Positions 1 through 8,240 of a stretch of DNA of 64,000 nucleotides are shown here, in pieces (position 1 is the first letter of the stretch; every line of letters begins with the position of its first letter). The DNA lies in contig NZ_SOFL01000043.1 of assembly GCF_004402695.1 (NCBI RefSeq), positions 48,003-112,002 on the forward strand, in the 5' to 3' direction. A program made the position numbers and the translations under genes. This stretch comes from Cryobacterium adonitolivorans. Its GTDB lineage: Bacteria; Actinomycetota; Actinomycetes; Actinomycetales; Microbacteriaceae. Under the pieces are notes generated by a model that was not told the origin of the DNA, did not search any database, and was given only the letters and a program-made list of their open reading frames with translations.

Positions 1-853
1 CGCTCCGGTGTTCCCACGCTCGTCGATGAAGCCGTTCCAGGCCATCGCGGTGATGGCTAGCGGCGTGGTGTTACGCGGAGAGGATGCCGCGATCGCGACA
101 TCCAGCCACTCCGGAACCCAGAAGCACACCGACCTGGTGCGCGGTCTCCTGGCCCGCGCCGGGCTCTCCGAGGCCGACCTCGGTTGCACGCCCACCTGGC
201 CGGGTGATTCGGGCACTCGCGACTCCCTGGTGCGCCAGGGCGCCGGACCCGCCCCGATCTACTCAGACTGCTCGGGCAAGCACGCGGCGATGCTCGTCGC
301 CTGCGTGCAGAATCACTGGCCGATCACCGGGTACCTCGACCCGGAGCATCCGCTGCAGAAACGCATTCTCGACGTCGTCGAGCGATTCACCGGCGAGCGT
401 CCGGCCGCGACCGGCGTCGACGGGTGCGGAGCGCCGGTGCACGCACTGTCGTTGACCGCCCTGGCCCGCGGCATAGCCCGCATCGCCACATCGAAGTCGA
501 GCTCACCGTTCGCCATCTACCGTGAAGCCGGGTTCCTGGCCGAGGCGGTGCGGGAAAACGGATGGGTGATCGCCGGACCCGGCCTGCCGGACTCGATCAC
601 GATCGAGCGCCTGGGCCTGTTCGTCAAGGGCGGAGCAGAGGGCATCATGGTGGCCTCCGCCGAGAACGGCACCACTGTGGCGCTGAAGATCCTCGACGGC
701 AACCTGCGCGCGGCCACCGTCGTGGCGCTGAGCCTGCTGGCGGATGCCGGCGCCGTGCGTCGGGCCGACATCGACGCGATCATCCCCGAACTGAAGGTCG
801 CCGTGCACGGCGGCGGCCAGCCGATCGGCCAGATCCGCGCCAGCTACGTCTAG
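1..853 (+). CDS. L-asparaginase II-type protein, 5' truncated
   Basis: Probable asparaginase of the Asparaginase_II (PF06089) family, which hydrolyses L-asparagine to aspartate and ammonia. The reading frame is open from the first bases of the window (APVFPRSS...), so the GTG at base 8 is internal and the N-terminus lies outside. Family landmarks are the FPRSSxKPFQA segment, the DCSGKHAAML block, the GVDGCGAP block and the C-terminal FVKGGAEGIM block. About 283 residues are visible of a usual length of about 310-330. Its TAG stop overlaps the stop of the convergent adenosyltransferase gene by two bases. The family call is secure; the exact substrate is inferred. Confidence 0.85.
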   Translation, partial: APVFPRSSMKPFQAIAVMASGVVLRGEDAAIATSSHSGTQKHTDLVRGLLARAGLSEADLGCTPTWPGDSGTRDSLVRQGAGPAPIYSDCSGKHAAMLVACVQNHWPITGYLDPEHPLQKRILDVVERFTGERPAATGVDGCGAPVHALSLTALARGIARIATSKSSSPFAIYREAGFLAEAVRENGWVIAGPGLPDSITIERLGLFVKGGAEGIMVASAENGTTVALKILDGNLRAATVVALSLLADAGAVRRADIDAIIPELKVAVHGGGQPIGQIRASYV

Positions 854-1512
854 GGACGTTCGCTCGCCCCGTCAGTGGCCGCGGCGCCTGGGCTGTCGTC
901 GCCGTCTTCCTGCGCCATAGCCAGCGCCGACGCCTCGGGCGCCCACTGCACGTCACCGTGCTCGGCGTTCGCGCCCCGGGCCAGCACAAACATCAGCGTT
1001 GACAGACGGTTCAGATAGCGCGCACACAGCGGGCTGACCGTCGAAGGGTGCGCTTCCACCGCGACCCATACCGTGCGTTCGGCACGCCGCACGACGGCGC
1101 GGGCCTGATAGAGCAGCGAGGCGGCCACGGTGCCGCCGGGAAGCACGCGGCCGCTGAGGTCGGTGGCCTCCCGCTCGAAATGGTCGACCGCTCGCTCGAG
1201 GCGGGTCAGGTGCGATTCGCTGATCCGTGCGGTCGCGGCCACCGGGTCGTCCAGCGGGACGGCGAGGTCGGCGACCAGATCGAACAGGTCGTTCTGCACA
1301 CTGGCGAGGGTGGACGTGATCCCGATCGGGAGATTGCCCACCGCCATCACCACACTCACCGCAGCGTTGGCCTCGTCGCAGTCTTCGTAGGCGGCGACGC
1401 GCACGTCGGTCTTGGCGACGTCGCCGTGCCGCCCGAAGGTTGTGCGCCCGGAATCCCCGCGCCCGGTGTACAACGCCGGTCCGGCAGTTTCGAGATCGTC
1501 GAGATCAGCCAT
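850..1512 (-). CDS. PduO-type ATP:cob(I)alamin adenosyltransferase
   Basis: Transfers the adenosyl group of ATP to cob(I)alamin to make adenosylcobalamin, the coenzyme of mutases and some ribonucleotide reductases. The 220-aa product has the PduO-type landmarks: YTGRGDSGRT near residue 15 (ATP-binding N-terminus), DVRVAAYEDCDEANA near 36-50, RRAER near 142 and YLNRLSTLMFVLARGAN near 164-180. The frame stays open upstream, but ATG at 1512 fits the family start and lies 7 nt after a TATAGT hexamer (1520-1525), so the mRNA may be leaderless. It is divergent from the BCCT transporter and tail-to-tail with asparaginase. No adenosylcobalamin riboswitch is visible. Confidence 0.9.
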   Translation of the reverse strand: MADLDDLETAGPALYTGRGDSGRTTFGRHGDVAKTDVRVAAYEDCDEANAAVSVVMAVGNLPIGITSTLASVQNDLFDLVADLAVPLDDPVAATARISESHLTRLERAVDHFEREATDLSGRVLPGGTVAASLLYQARAVVRRAERTVWVAVEAHPSTVSPLCARYLNRLSTLMFVLARGANAEHGDVQWAPEASALAMAQEDGDDSPGAAATDGASERP

Positions 1513-1519
1513 AGCGGTA

Positions 1520-1525
1520 ACTATA
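1520..1525 (-). promoter_or_regulatory. Putative -10 box, leaderless start of adenosyltransferase
   Basis: On the minus strand TATAGT lies 7 nt before the ATG at 1512. No Shine-Dalgarno sequence is present, so transcription and translation may start at nearly the same base. No clear -35 box is seen. Confidence 0.45.
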
Positions 1526-1530
1526 GTAAT

Positions 1531-1560
1531 GTCCCCCGCATCCGCGTAGCGTTGGGGGAC
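1531..1560. promoter_or_regulatory. Inverted repeat in divergent promoter region
   Basis: GTCCCCC (1531-1537) and GGGGGAC (1554-1560) form a perfect 7-bp inverted repeat with a 16-nt spacer, giving a half-site spacing of about two helical turns. It lies just upstream of the adenosyltransferase -10 box and between two divergent genes. It could be an operator for one or both; the function is inferred from position only. Confidence 0.35.
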
Positions 1561-1607
1561 GCCGCGGGCAGGTCTTTTGCTCATCTCGCTTGTTCGCACG
1601 GAGCATC

Positions 1608-1626
1608 GATCGACGGGTGTTCGATC
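1608..1626 (+). repeat. Small inverted repeat in the BCCT transporter leader
   Basis: GATCGA (1608-1613) and TCGATC (1621-1626) flank a 7-nt loop, 5 nt before the GAGGAAAG ribosome binding site. It may be a weak RNA hairpin near the initiation region. The arms are short and chance occurrence is possible. Confidence 0.25.
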
Positions 1627-1639
1627 AGCGAGGAAAGAA

Positions 1640-3349
1640 ATGTCCAGGAAATCTTCCGACGACAGTACAGAGTCCGCTTTCGGTGACGCGGTCAGCGAAC
1701 CCGCCCGAGCGGGTTGGGCCACCGTCGACAAAACCGTCTTCGGCGTCTCCGCCGGTATCATCGTGCTGGTTTGCCTGCTCGGGGTGCTCTTCACCCAGGC
1801 CGTAGGCGACGCCGCGGCATCCGCCCTCGGCTGGGTTACCGGCAACATGGGTTGGCTGTTCATTCTCGGCGCGTCTGGCTTCGTCATCTTTGCTCTGGTT
1901 CTGGCGTTCGGCCGGTACGGCAGCATTCCGCTCTCGCGCGAAGGGCAGGGCACCGAGTTCTCGACGCTCTCCTGGGTGTCGATGATGTTCAGCGCCGGCA
2001 TGGGGATCGGGCTGATGTTCTACGGCGTTTTCGAGCCGGTCACCCATCTGGCCTCGCCGCCGCCCTTCGTCGATGCGGCGCCGAACAGTCCCGATGCCGC
2101 CAACGCTGCAATGGCGTACACGTTTTTTCACTGGGGACTTCACCCGTGGGCGATCTACTCGGTTGTCGGCCTGGCCCTGGCATATTCGACCTATCGAATG
2201 GGCCGCGGCAACCTGATGAGTTCCCCGTTCCAGGCCATTTTCGGCAAGGAGCGGATCGAGACAAGGGGCTGGGGCAAGCCGATCGACATTCTCGCGATCA
2301 TCTGTACCAAGTTCGGGTCGGCGACGTCCCTCGGTCTGGGCGCCCTGCAGATCGCGGCCGGCATCTCGCTGCTGCGCACCGGCACCTTCTCCGAGGAGCC
2401 GGGGACGACCCTGCCGATCATCATCATCTGCGTGTTGACCGTCGGCGTCGTGTTCTCCGCCGCGAGCGGGCTCGCGAAGGGGATCAAGTGGCTGAGCAAC
2501 ACGAACATGGTGTTGTCCGCCGTGCTCGTGGTGTTCGTCTTCGTGGTCGGGCCGACGGTGTTCATCCTGAACCTGCTTCCGTCGGCCGTCGGCGCGTACC
2601 TGACCGATCTCGTGCCGATGAGTTTCCATTCGGCGGTGTTCGGCGGCAGCGACTGGCTGGCCAGCTGGACCATCTTCTACTGGGCGTGGTGGATCTCCTG
2701 GACCCCGTTCGTGGGCACATTCATCGCCCGGATCTCGCGCGGCCGCACCATTCGCGAGTTCGTTCTCGGTGTGCTGCTGGTGCCCACGGCGGTCAGTATC
2801 CTTTGGTTCGTGGTATTCGGCGGGGCCGGACTGCATCTGCAGCTGAATGGGGTTGACATCGCCGGCACCGGCAGCGAGGCGGCAGGGTTCTTCGCGGCGC
2901 TGCAGCAATACCCGTTCTTCATCGGCTCGGCCCTGGTGGTGATGGTGCTGACGGCGGTGTTCTTCGTCAGCGGGGCGGATGCCGGTGCCCTCGTGCTCGG
3001 GACGCTCTCGAGTCGGGGCCGGAAGGAGCCGTGGAAGCCCCTGGTGATTTTCTGGGCTGTGCTCACCGGCGCCGTCGCCGCGGTGCTCTTGTTCGTGGGC
3101 GGACTGGGCGCGCTGCAGACCTTCACCATCCTGGCGGCGACCCCATTCGTGCTGATAATCATGGGCCTGTGTATATCGCTGTACGTCGACCTGCGCCGCG
3201 ACCCGCTGCGTCAGCGCACGCTCGGGCCGGTGCGCACCTCCTCGGAGGTTCTCGGCACGGTGCCGTTCACCCGGCAGGCCTCCGACGGGGACGGCGCCGG
3301 CCCGCCACCGGGCGCCGCGCCGCCACCGCCCGGCGACAGGCTCGGTTAG
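1640..3349 (+). CDS. BCCT family betaine/choline/carnitine transporter
   Basis: Secondary transporter for quaternary ammonium osmolytes such as glycine betaine or choline, located in the inner membrane. The 569-aa protein has a hydrophilic N-terminus of about 45 residues, about 12 hydrophobic segments, the GMGIGLMFYGVFEPVTH block near residues 120-136, the HWGLHPWAIYS block and the Trp-rich WWISWTPFVGTFIARIS signature near 350. The start is ATG 1640, 5 nt after GAGGAAAG; longer in-frame starts at 1577 lack this site. The C-terminal tail is short and Pro-rich rather than long and charged as in BetP, so osmotic activation cannot be assumed. Substrate is not predictable from sequence alone. Confidence 0.93.
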   Translation: MSRKSSDDSTESAFGDAVSEPARAGWATVDKTVFGVSAGIIVLVCLLGVLFTQAVGDAAASALGWVTGNMGWLFILGASGFVIFALVLAFGRYGSIPLSREGQGTEFSTLSWVSMMFSAGMGIGLMFYGVFEPVTHLASPPPFVDAAPNSPDAANAAMAYTFFHWGLHPWAIYSVVGLALAYSTYRMGRGNLMSSPFQAIFGKERIETRGWGKPIDILAIICTKFGSATSLGLGALQIAAGISLLRTGTFSEEPGTTLPIIIICVLTVGVVFSAASGLAKGIKWLSNTNMVLSAVLVVFVFVVGPTVFILNLLPSAVGAYLTDLVPMSFHSAVFGGSDWLASWTIFYWAWWISWTPFVGTFIARISRGRTIREFVLGVLLVPTAVSILWFVVFGGAGLHLQLNGVDIAGTGSEAAGFFAALQQYPFFIGSALVVMVLTAVFFVSGADAGALVLGTLSSRGRKEPWKPLVIFWAVLTGAVAAVLLFVGGLGALQTFTILAATPFVLIIMGLCISLYVDLRRDPLRQRTLGPVRTSSEVLGTVPFTRQASDGDGAGPPPGAAPPPPGDRLG

Positions 3350-3375
3350 ACGACGGCGGCAGTAGGCTGTGCTCC

Positions 3376-3397
3376 CAGGCTGGCCCCAACCAGCCTG
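3376..3397 (+). promoter_or_regulatory. Inverted repeat between BCCT gene and ald
   Basis: CAGGCTGG (3376-3383) and CCAGCCTG (3390-3397) form a perfect 8-bp stem with loop CCCCAA, in the 70-bp gap between the transporter and ald. A third CAGGCT follows at about 3405. It could be a terminator without a U-tract or an operator for ald. Position and symmetry are seen; function is inferred. Confidence 0.35.
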
Positions 3398-3419
3398 CCC
3401 CACCAGGCTCAGGAGCGTC

Positions 3420-4535
3420 ATGCGAATTGCAGTCCCGCGCGAGATCAAGAACAACGAGTTCAGGGTGGCGATCACCCCGGCCGGCGTGCACGACCTGGTG
3501 TTGCACGGCCACGAGGTCCTCGTCGAGACCGGTGCGGGGGTCGGCTCATCGATCACGGATGCGCAGTACCGCTCCGCCGGCGCCACGATCATGCCGGACG
3601 CCGCATCCACCTGGGCCGGGGCCGAGCTGCTGCTCAAGGTAAAAGAACCCGTGCAGAGCGAGTACGCCTACTTCAGGGACGACCTCATACTCTTCACCTA
3701 CCTCCACCTGGCCGCGGAAGCCGGCCTCACACAGGCACTGCTGACGGCCGGCGTCACCGGCATCGCGTACGAGACCGTGCAGCTGCCCGGCCGGTCGCTG
3801 CCCCTCCTGGCGCCCATGAGCGAGGTCGCCGGCCGGCTGGCTCCGATCGTCGGCGCGAACGCCATGCTCAAGCCCAACGGCGGGCCTGGCCTGCTGGTGC
3901 CGGGTGTGCCGGGCACCCACCCGGCCAGGGTCACCATTCTCGGAGGCGGGGTCGCCGGGACCGCCGCCATGCAGGTGGCGATCGGGCTGGGCGCCGAGGT
4001 CACCGTCCTGGACACGAACCTCTTCCGCCTCCGCGAGCTGGATACCCAGTACTACGGCAGGGTGAAGACCATCGCCTCGAACGCGTTCGAGATTGACACC
4101 GCGCTCGTGCTGGCCGACCTGGTGATCGGGTCCGTGCTGATCCCGGGCGCGAAGGCGCCCAAGCTGGTGAGTAACGAGCTGGTGTCGCGGATGAAGCCGG
4201 GCAGCGTTCTCGTGGACATCGCGGTCGATCAGGGCGGCTGCTTCGCCGACACCCACGCCACCACGCACACCGAGCCCACCTTTGCCGTGCACGGGTCGCT
4301 GTTCTATTGCGTGGCCAACATGCCGGGCGCCGTGCCGAGCACGTCGACCTACGCCCTCACCAACGCCACCCTGCCCTATGTGCGCGCCATCGCGAACCTG
4401 GGCTGGCGTGAGGCGCTCCGCACCGACGCTGCGCTCGCGCTTGGGCTGAACACCTACGGCGGGGCCCTGACGAATGCGCCGGTCGCCGCCGCCCATGCGC
4501 TGACGTTCCGGCCCGTCGCCGAGGTGCTCGCCTAA
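3420..4535 (+). CDS. ald: Alanine dehydrogenase
   Basis: Catalyses the reversible NAD-dependent oxidative deamination of L-alanine to pyruvate and ammonia. The 371-aa length is typical. The start MRIAVPREIKNNEFRVA is diagnostic, and ATG 3420 follows an AGGAG site. The catalytic residues known from the Mycobacterium enzyme are present: Lys75 (LLKVKEP) and His96 (TYLHLA). The Rossmann motif GGGVAGTAAMQVA lies near residue 174 and the conserved ANMPGAVP segment is near the C-terminus. It is in the same direction as the BCCT transporter, with a hairpin between, so it may be transcribed separately. It converges on the EccC-like ATPase gene with only 16 bp between stops. Confidence 0.96.
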   Translation: MRIAVPREIKNNEFRVAITPAGVHDLVLHGHEVLVETGAGVGSSITDAQYRSAGATIMPDAASTWAGAELLLKVKEPVQSEYAYFRDDLILFTYLHLAAEAGLTQALLTAGVTGIAYETVQLPGRSLPLLAPMSEVAGRLAPIVGANAMLKPNGGPGLLVPGVPGTHPARVTILGGGVAGTAAMQVAIGLGAEVTVLDTNLFRLRELDTQYYGRVKTIASNAFEIDTALVLADLVIGSVLIPGAKAPKLVSNELVSRMKPGSVLVDIAVDQGGCFADTHATTHTEPTFAVHGSLFYCVANMPGAVPSTSTYALTNATLPYVRAIANLGWREALRTDAALALGLNTYGGALTNAPVAAAHALTFRPVAEVLA

Positions 4536-4551
4536 GCCGCTGCCCGAGAGG

Positions 4552-7509
4552 CTACGGCACTGTCACCCGATGCACGGTGCCGTCGGGCCGCACCAGCCAG
4601 CCCCTCGAACCGGCCGGAGCCAGTGCCGGGGGCAGGTCGCGCCGGCGGGTCACCAGGCGGAAGTCGGCCAGGCTGGCGCCATCGAAGACCAACGGCGCCA
4701 CGCCCCGTAGCCCGGTCAGCAACGACCAGTGCGCCTGCCAGGTGTCCGCGTCACCCACCAGCACGGTACCGGCGGCGACGTCTGAGATTACCAAGCGATC
4801 GTCCCGGGCTCCAGCCGACGGGTGCGCGCCGAGCAGGGCGACGTGCGGGAAGGCCGGCGAGGCGGCCGCCCGGATCGCAGCGGCCGAACGGGCGGCTGAC
4901 CCCGCGACCACGAGCAGCACCGACGCGCCCGCCTCGTCGAGCACGGACGGGACGGCGGCGGGTTCCAGGTTGCGCCCGGCGGGCTCGGCCTGCATCAGCT
5001 GGATGCGCGCACCCCGCCAGAGTCCGCCCCCGGGCGGCACGGTCTCGTCGTAGCTCGCTGTCGACTCCCCCACGGCCTGGTGCTCGTAAACGCTGGGCAG
5101 CCGCAGCACCAGGCGGCTCTGGCACAGGGCAGGCAGCGCCTGCAGCGCCCCGGTGAGCCGTTGCCCGGTCACCACCAGGCGCAGCCCGCTCTGGGCACCA
5201 TCGCGAAGGAGCCCGATGAGCAGGTCGAGTGCGGCGGCACGGTGTTCCTCGCCCCAGCGGGCGAGCACGGCATCCATGTCATCGAACAAAAGCACCCGGC
5301 ATTCCGGGCCGGCGTCGTGTCGTCGGCCGCCTGCCGGCGCCGGGCCGGCCGGGCCGTCGAGTGCGGCCCTTGCCCGCACCAGGGCGTCCCAGGTGGCTTC
5401 GACGTCGGCCGGGATGAGGTCGACCCGGTGTGGGGCCTGGGCCGCGATCGCCGTCAGCAGCGTCGATTTGCCCGTGCCGGCACCTCCCATCACCAGCAGG
5501 TGGCCGTCGGCCCGTGGGTCGTACACGGCCACGGTGTAGCGCTGCAGCTCCGGTTCATCGACCAGTCCCAGCTTGAAAGCCGGCGACAGCGGCCCCTCGG
5601 CGGCGAGGGCGGCGACCTGCCCTGCCGTCACCAGCCGCGGGAGCGGGTCGAGCCACGGCCGCCTCGGTGGTTGCGTGGACACCGGCAGGGCATCCAGCAC
5701 GGCCTGGATGTCGCCGTCGGTCGTTGTCGCCACCTGGCAGGCCTGGGCGGCTGCCGGCCCCCGGCGCACCACGCACCGCCCCGGCCGGCCGGTGTCGATC
5801 CGGGCGGCGGCGTCGGAGCCGATCACCGCCATGCTGTCGGCGGCGTTGTTCACCCGCAGCGACAGCCGCAGGCTGCAATTGGCCAGCAGGGAGTCCCGCA
5901 CCACGCCGGCGGGCCGCTGCGTGCACAGCACCAGGTGAACCCCCAACGACCGGCCGCGTGCGGCGATGTCCACGAACAGGGCGTGCAGCGTGGGAAAGGC
6001 GTCCAGCATGGTGGCGAACTCGTCGACGACGATGACCAGGCGGGGCAGCCGGCCGGCGCTGCGCGGGTCGGTGATGTCGCGACTGCCGGTGTCGCGGAGC
6101 ACCCGTTCCCGGTGCCGCAGCTCGGCGGCGAGGCTGGCCAGGGCCCTGAGCGCGTCGCGGTCGTCGAGGTCGGTGATCAGGCCAACGCAGTGCGGCAGCT
6201 CCCGCACGGTGTCGAACGCCGCTCCGCCCTTGAAGTCGACCAGCAGGAAGGTGACCTGGCTTGGCGGATACCGGGCGGCCAGCGCCGCCACCCAGGTCAC
6301 GAGGAGTTCGCTCTTGCCGCTGCCGGTCGTGCCGCCGACGAGGGCGTGCGGCCCATCGGCCACCAGGTCCACGCTCAGGGGTCCCTGCTCCCCCGCGCCG
6401 ATGACGCAGGCGAGGCCACCCGGCGACCCGTCGGTGCGGCCGGCAACCCGGCCGGAATCAGCGTCCCACCCCGAACAGAGCGGTGTGAAGGCGACGGTCT
6501 CCGGCAGGGCGTCCCCAGAGCCGGCCAGCCCGGCCGCCTCCGCCTCACGGCGGAGCATCGCACCGAATCCGGCAGTCTGCTGCTCGGCCACCAGGTGCGG
6601 CACGAAGTGCAGGCCGGCCGGATGCCCACCCATTCGCACGAGCTCCGCCTCGCTCGCCCCGTGCACCCGCACGATGGTCGCGCAGCCTGGCGGGAGCGTG
6701 GCACCGGCTTCGGCGAGCGCGATCCGGAAGTCACCGCCGGATTGCCCCGGCTGACCGGGCTGACCCGCCCGGTTTGGCCTTTCTGGCGTGCCCGCGGTGA
6801 TCGTAAGCCACCCGGCCGGTGACACCGCCGAGCGGTGTGGAAGCCCGACCGCCCAGGCCCAATCGTCGCCGGCCGGAATCCGGACACCGAGGGTGCGGGG
6901 GCTGAACTGGCCCACCATTTGCACCACCAGGCTGCGGGCGAGCGACGTGACGACCAGGCCGGGTCCGACGAGTCCGATGCCGCCGGCCGGGTCCACCGTG
7001 ATGGGGGCGCCGGTGAGCACCGCCGCCCTGGCTCGCAGCTCGCGCTGCTCGGCGCTGTCGCCGCCCTCCAGGCGCAGGCCGCTCAAGCCCGGTCCGGCCC
7101 CGAGCACGAGAGAGGCCGTGGCCGGGTCGGCCCAGCGGGTGGCGTCGTGGGCGTTGCGGAGCATCCAGTGCGCCGCGGGTGCGGCATTCCAGGCCTCTTG
7201 CCGCAGCCGGGCAAGACCCTGATCGACGGCATCCCGTGCCTCGGCCATCTGGGCCGCGTAGCCTGCGACGTCCCGGCGGCGCTGCCGCGAGGTGGACCGG
7301 CGCCCGTCGAGTAGCCCCGCGACGGCGATGATCGGGCTGAGGACCGCGAAGACGAGCACCAGCGCCGACCCGGTGATCCCCCAGATCAGTCCGGCGGCAA
7401 CCAGGGGCGCCACGCAGGCTATGAGGGGAAAGCCGGGGCGACCGGGTGGCGCCGGCGGGGTCGGCAGTCTGATCGGGTCCATGGTGGGCGGTTCGGGGGC
7501 GACGGTCAT
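4552..7509 (-). CDS. EccC/FtsK-SpoIIIE-type membrane ATPase
   Basis: A 985-aa member of the FtsK/SpoIIIE superfamily closest in layout to EccC, the motor of type VII secretion. Two hydrophobic segments near residues 20-65 are followed by an EccC-like region (PVTVD-type and LARSLVVQM blocks, then a W-rich patch ending GLPHR). ATPase 1 has Walker A GGTTGSGKSELL near 391 and Walker B VIVVDEFATM near 488; ATPase 2 has Walker A GGAGTGKSTLL near 673 and Walker B VLLFDDMDAVL near 740. The C-terminal 180 residues may be a third, degenerate ATPase domain. It is the last gene of the kinase/FHA operon. No WXG100, EccB, EccD or EccE gene is present in the window, so secretion is only a hypothesis. ATG 7509 lacks a good ribosome site; ATG 7482 is an alternative. 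Confidence 0.85.
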   Translation of the reverse strand: MTVAPEPPTMDPIRLPTPPAPPGRPGFPLIACVAPLVAAGLIWGITGSALVLVFAVLSPIIAVAGLLDGRRSTSRQRRRDVAGYAAQMAEARDAVDQGLARLRQEAWNAAPAAHWMLRNAHDATRWADPATASLVLGAGPGLSGLRLEGGDSAEQRELRARAAVLTGAPITVDPAGGIGLVGPGLVVTSLARSLVVQMVGQFSPRTLGVRIPAGDDWAWAVGLPHRSAVSPAGWLTITAGTPERPNRAGQPGQPGQSGGDFRIALAEAGATLPPGCATIVRVHGASEAELVRMGGHPAGLHFVPHLVAEQQTAGFGAMLRREAEAAGLAGSGDALPETVAFTPLCSGWDADSGRVAGRTDGSPGGLACVIGAGEQGPLSVDLVADGPHALVGGTTGSGKSELLVTWVAALAARYPPSQVTFLLVDFKGGAAFDTVRELPHCVGLITDLDDRDALRALASLAAELRHRERVLRDTGSRDITDPRSAGRLPRLVIVVDEFATMLDAFPTLHALFVDIAARGRSLGVHLVLCTQRPAGVVRDSLLANCSLRLSLRVNNAADSMAVIGSDAAARIDTGRPGRCVVRRGPAAAQACQVATTTDGDIQAVLDALPVSTQPPRRPWLDPLPRLVTAGQVAALAAEGPLSPAFKLGLVDEPELQRYTVAVYDPRADGHLLVMGGAGTGKSTLLTAIAAQAPHRVDLIPADVEATWDALVRARAALDGPAGPAPAGGRRHDAGPECRVLLFDDMDAVLARWGEEHRAAALDLLIGLLRDGAQSGLRLVVTGQRLTGALQALPALCQSRLVLRLPSVYEHQAVGESTASYDETVPPGGGLWRGARIQLMQAEPAGRNLEPAAVPSVLDEAGASVLLVVAGSAARSAAAIRAAASPAFPHVALLGAHPSAGARDDRLVISDVAAGTVLVGDADTWQAHWSLLTGLRGVAPLVFDGASLADFRLVTRRRDLPPALAPAGSRGWLVRPDGTVHRVTVP

Positions 7510-7604
7510 CTTCCCAGCAGACCCGCCCCGCAGGCAGGGGAGGTCCCACCGGCGGCCCCGGTGCACAACCCGGACTGTGCGGGGGTGTGGAGGAGGCGCG
7601 GGGC

Positions 7605-8240
7605 CTAGAGCACCATGAAGAACTGGTCGCCGATTTCGACCCTGGCGCCTCGGGCCACCAGGTACCGGCGTCCCGGCTCGCAGCGCAGCGCCGGGGCCGG
7701 CGCGCGCCGCACGACCGTGCCGTTGCCCGAGAACCGGTCGTTGACCCAGAACTCGCCGTCGTGTTGGCCGAATTCGAGGTGGCTCTTGGACACCGACATG
7801 CCCAGGTCGGTGATTTGGATCAGGTGGTCGAACCGTTCCGAGGGTTGGGGCAGGGGGCGCCGGCCGATGAGGCCGGTGCCGCGCACCGAGACGGTCTCGC
7901 CGGTGCTGAACTGCAGGGTGTACCGTGCGGGCTCCGCCTTCTCGGCCGGTGCCTCCGCATGAGCACCCAAAGGGCGGGCGGGCGGGTGCCCTCCCTCGCC
8001 AGACGGGGCATCCGCCGGCAACGCACCGGCAGGCTGGTCATCGGTTGGGCCGGTGCCCGCCGGCCACAGTGGCACTGAGATCACCGTGGTCCGGGGCGCG
8101 AGCGGCTGGATGATGGTGGTGTCGCTGGGGCGCGGGTCCGCGCGCTTGCGGGTCGTGGGGGTCGCCGAGGTCGAGCTGCCGCAGCCGCCGCAGAACATCG
8201 CGCCCTCTGGCAGGTGCGCCCCGCAAATCTGGCAGTTCAC
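7605..8240 (-). CDS. Zinc-ribbon and FHA domain protein
   Basis: A 211-aa cytoplasmic protein. The N-terminus holds a zinc-ribbon with cysteines at 3, 6, 17 and 20 (CQIC...CGGC), followed by a Thr-, Pro- and Ala-rich linker (about 25-105). A C-terminal FHA domain follows (GLIGRRPLP near 123, MSVSKSHLEF near 148, NDRFSGNGT near 165). FHA domains bind phosphothreonine; the linker's Thr-rich segment (SATPTTRK, DTTIIQP) is a plausible target for the kinase of the operon, as in GarA/EmbR-type systems (inference). The GTG start at 8240 shares a GTGA overlap with the stop of the transglutaminase-like gene, which decides the start over the longer frame. Confidence 0.85.
   Translation of the reverse strand: MNCQICGAHLPEGAMFCGGCGSSTSATPTTRKRADPRPSDTTIIQPLAPRTTVISVPLWPAGTGPTDDQPAGALPADAPSGEGGHPPARPLGAHAEAPAEKAEPARYTLQFSTGETVSVRGTGLIGRRPLPQPSERFDHLIQITDLGMSVSKSHLEFGQHDGEFWVNDRFSGNGTVVRRAPAPALRCEPGRRYLVARGARVEIGDQFFMVL

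Noticed and set aside
8..10. GTG as the start of the asparaginase-like gene
   Set aside because: The frame is open to the window edge and the conserved FPRSS block follows at once, so this GTG is an internal Val codon.
1513..1639. Adenosylcobalamin riboswitch near the cobalamin adenosyltransferase
   Set aside because: The region is too short and has no B12-box-like sequence; the gene appears leaderless.
1625..3637. 670-aa minus-strand ORF opposite the BCCT transporter
   Set aside because: Its composition (Arg, Glu, His, Gly) is typical of antisense frames, and the transporter on the plus strand has full family motifs.
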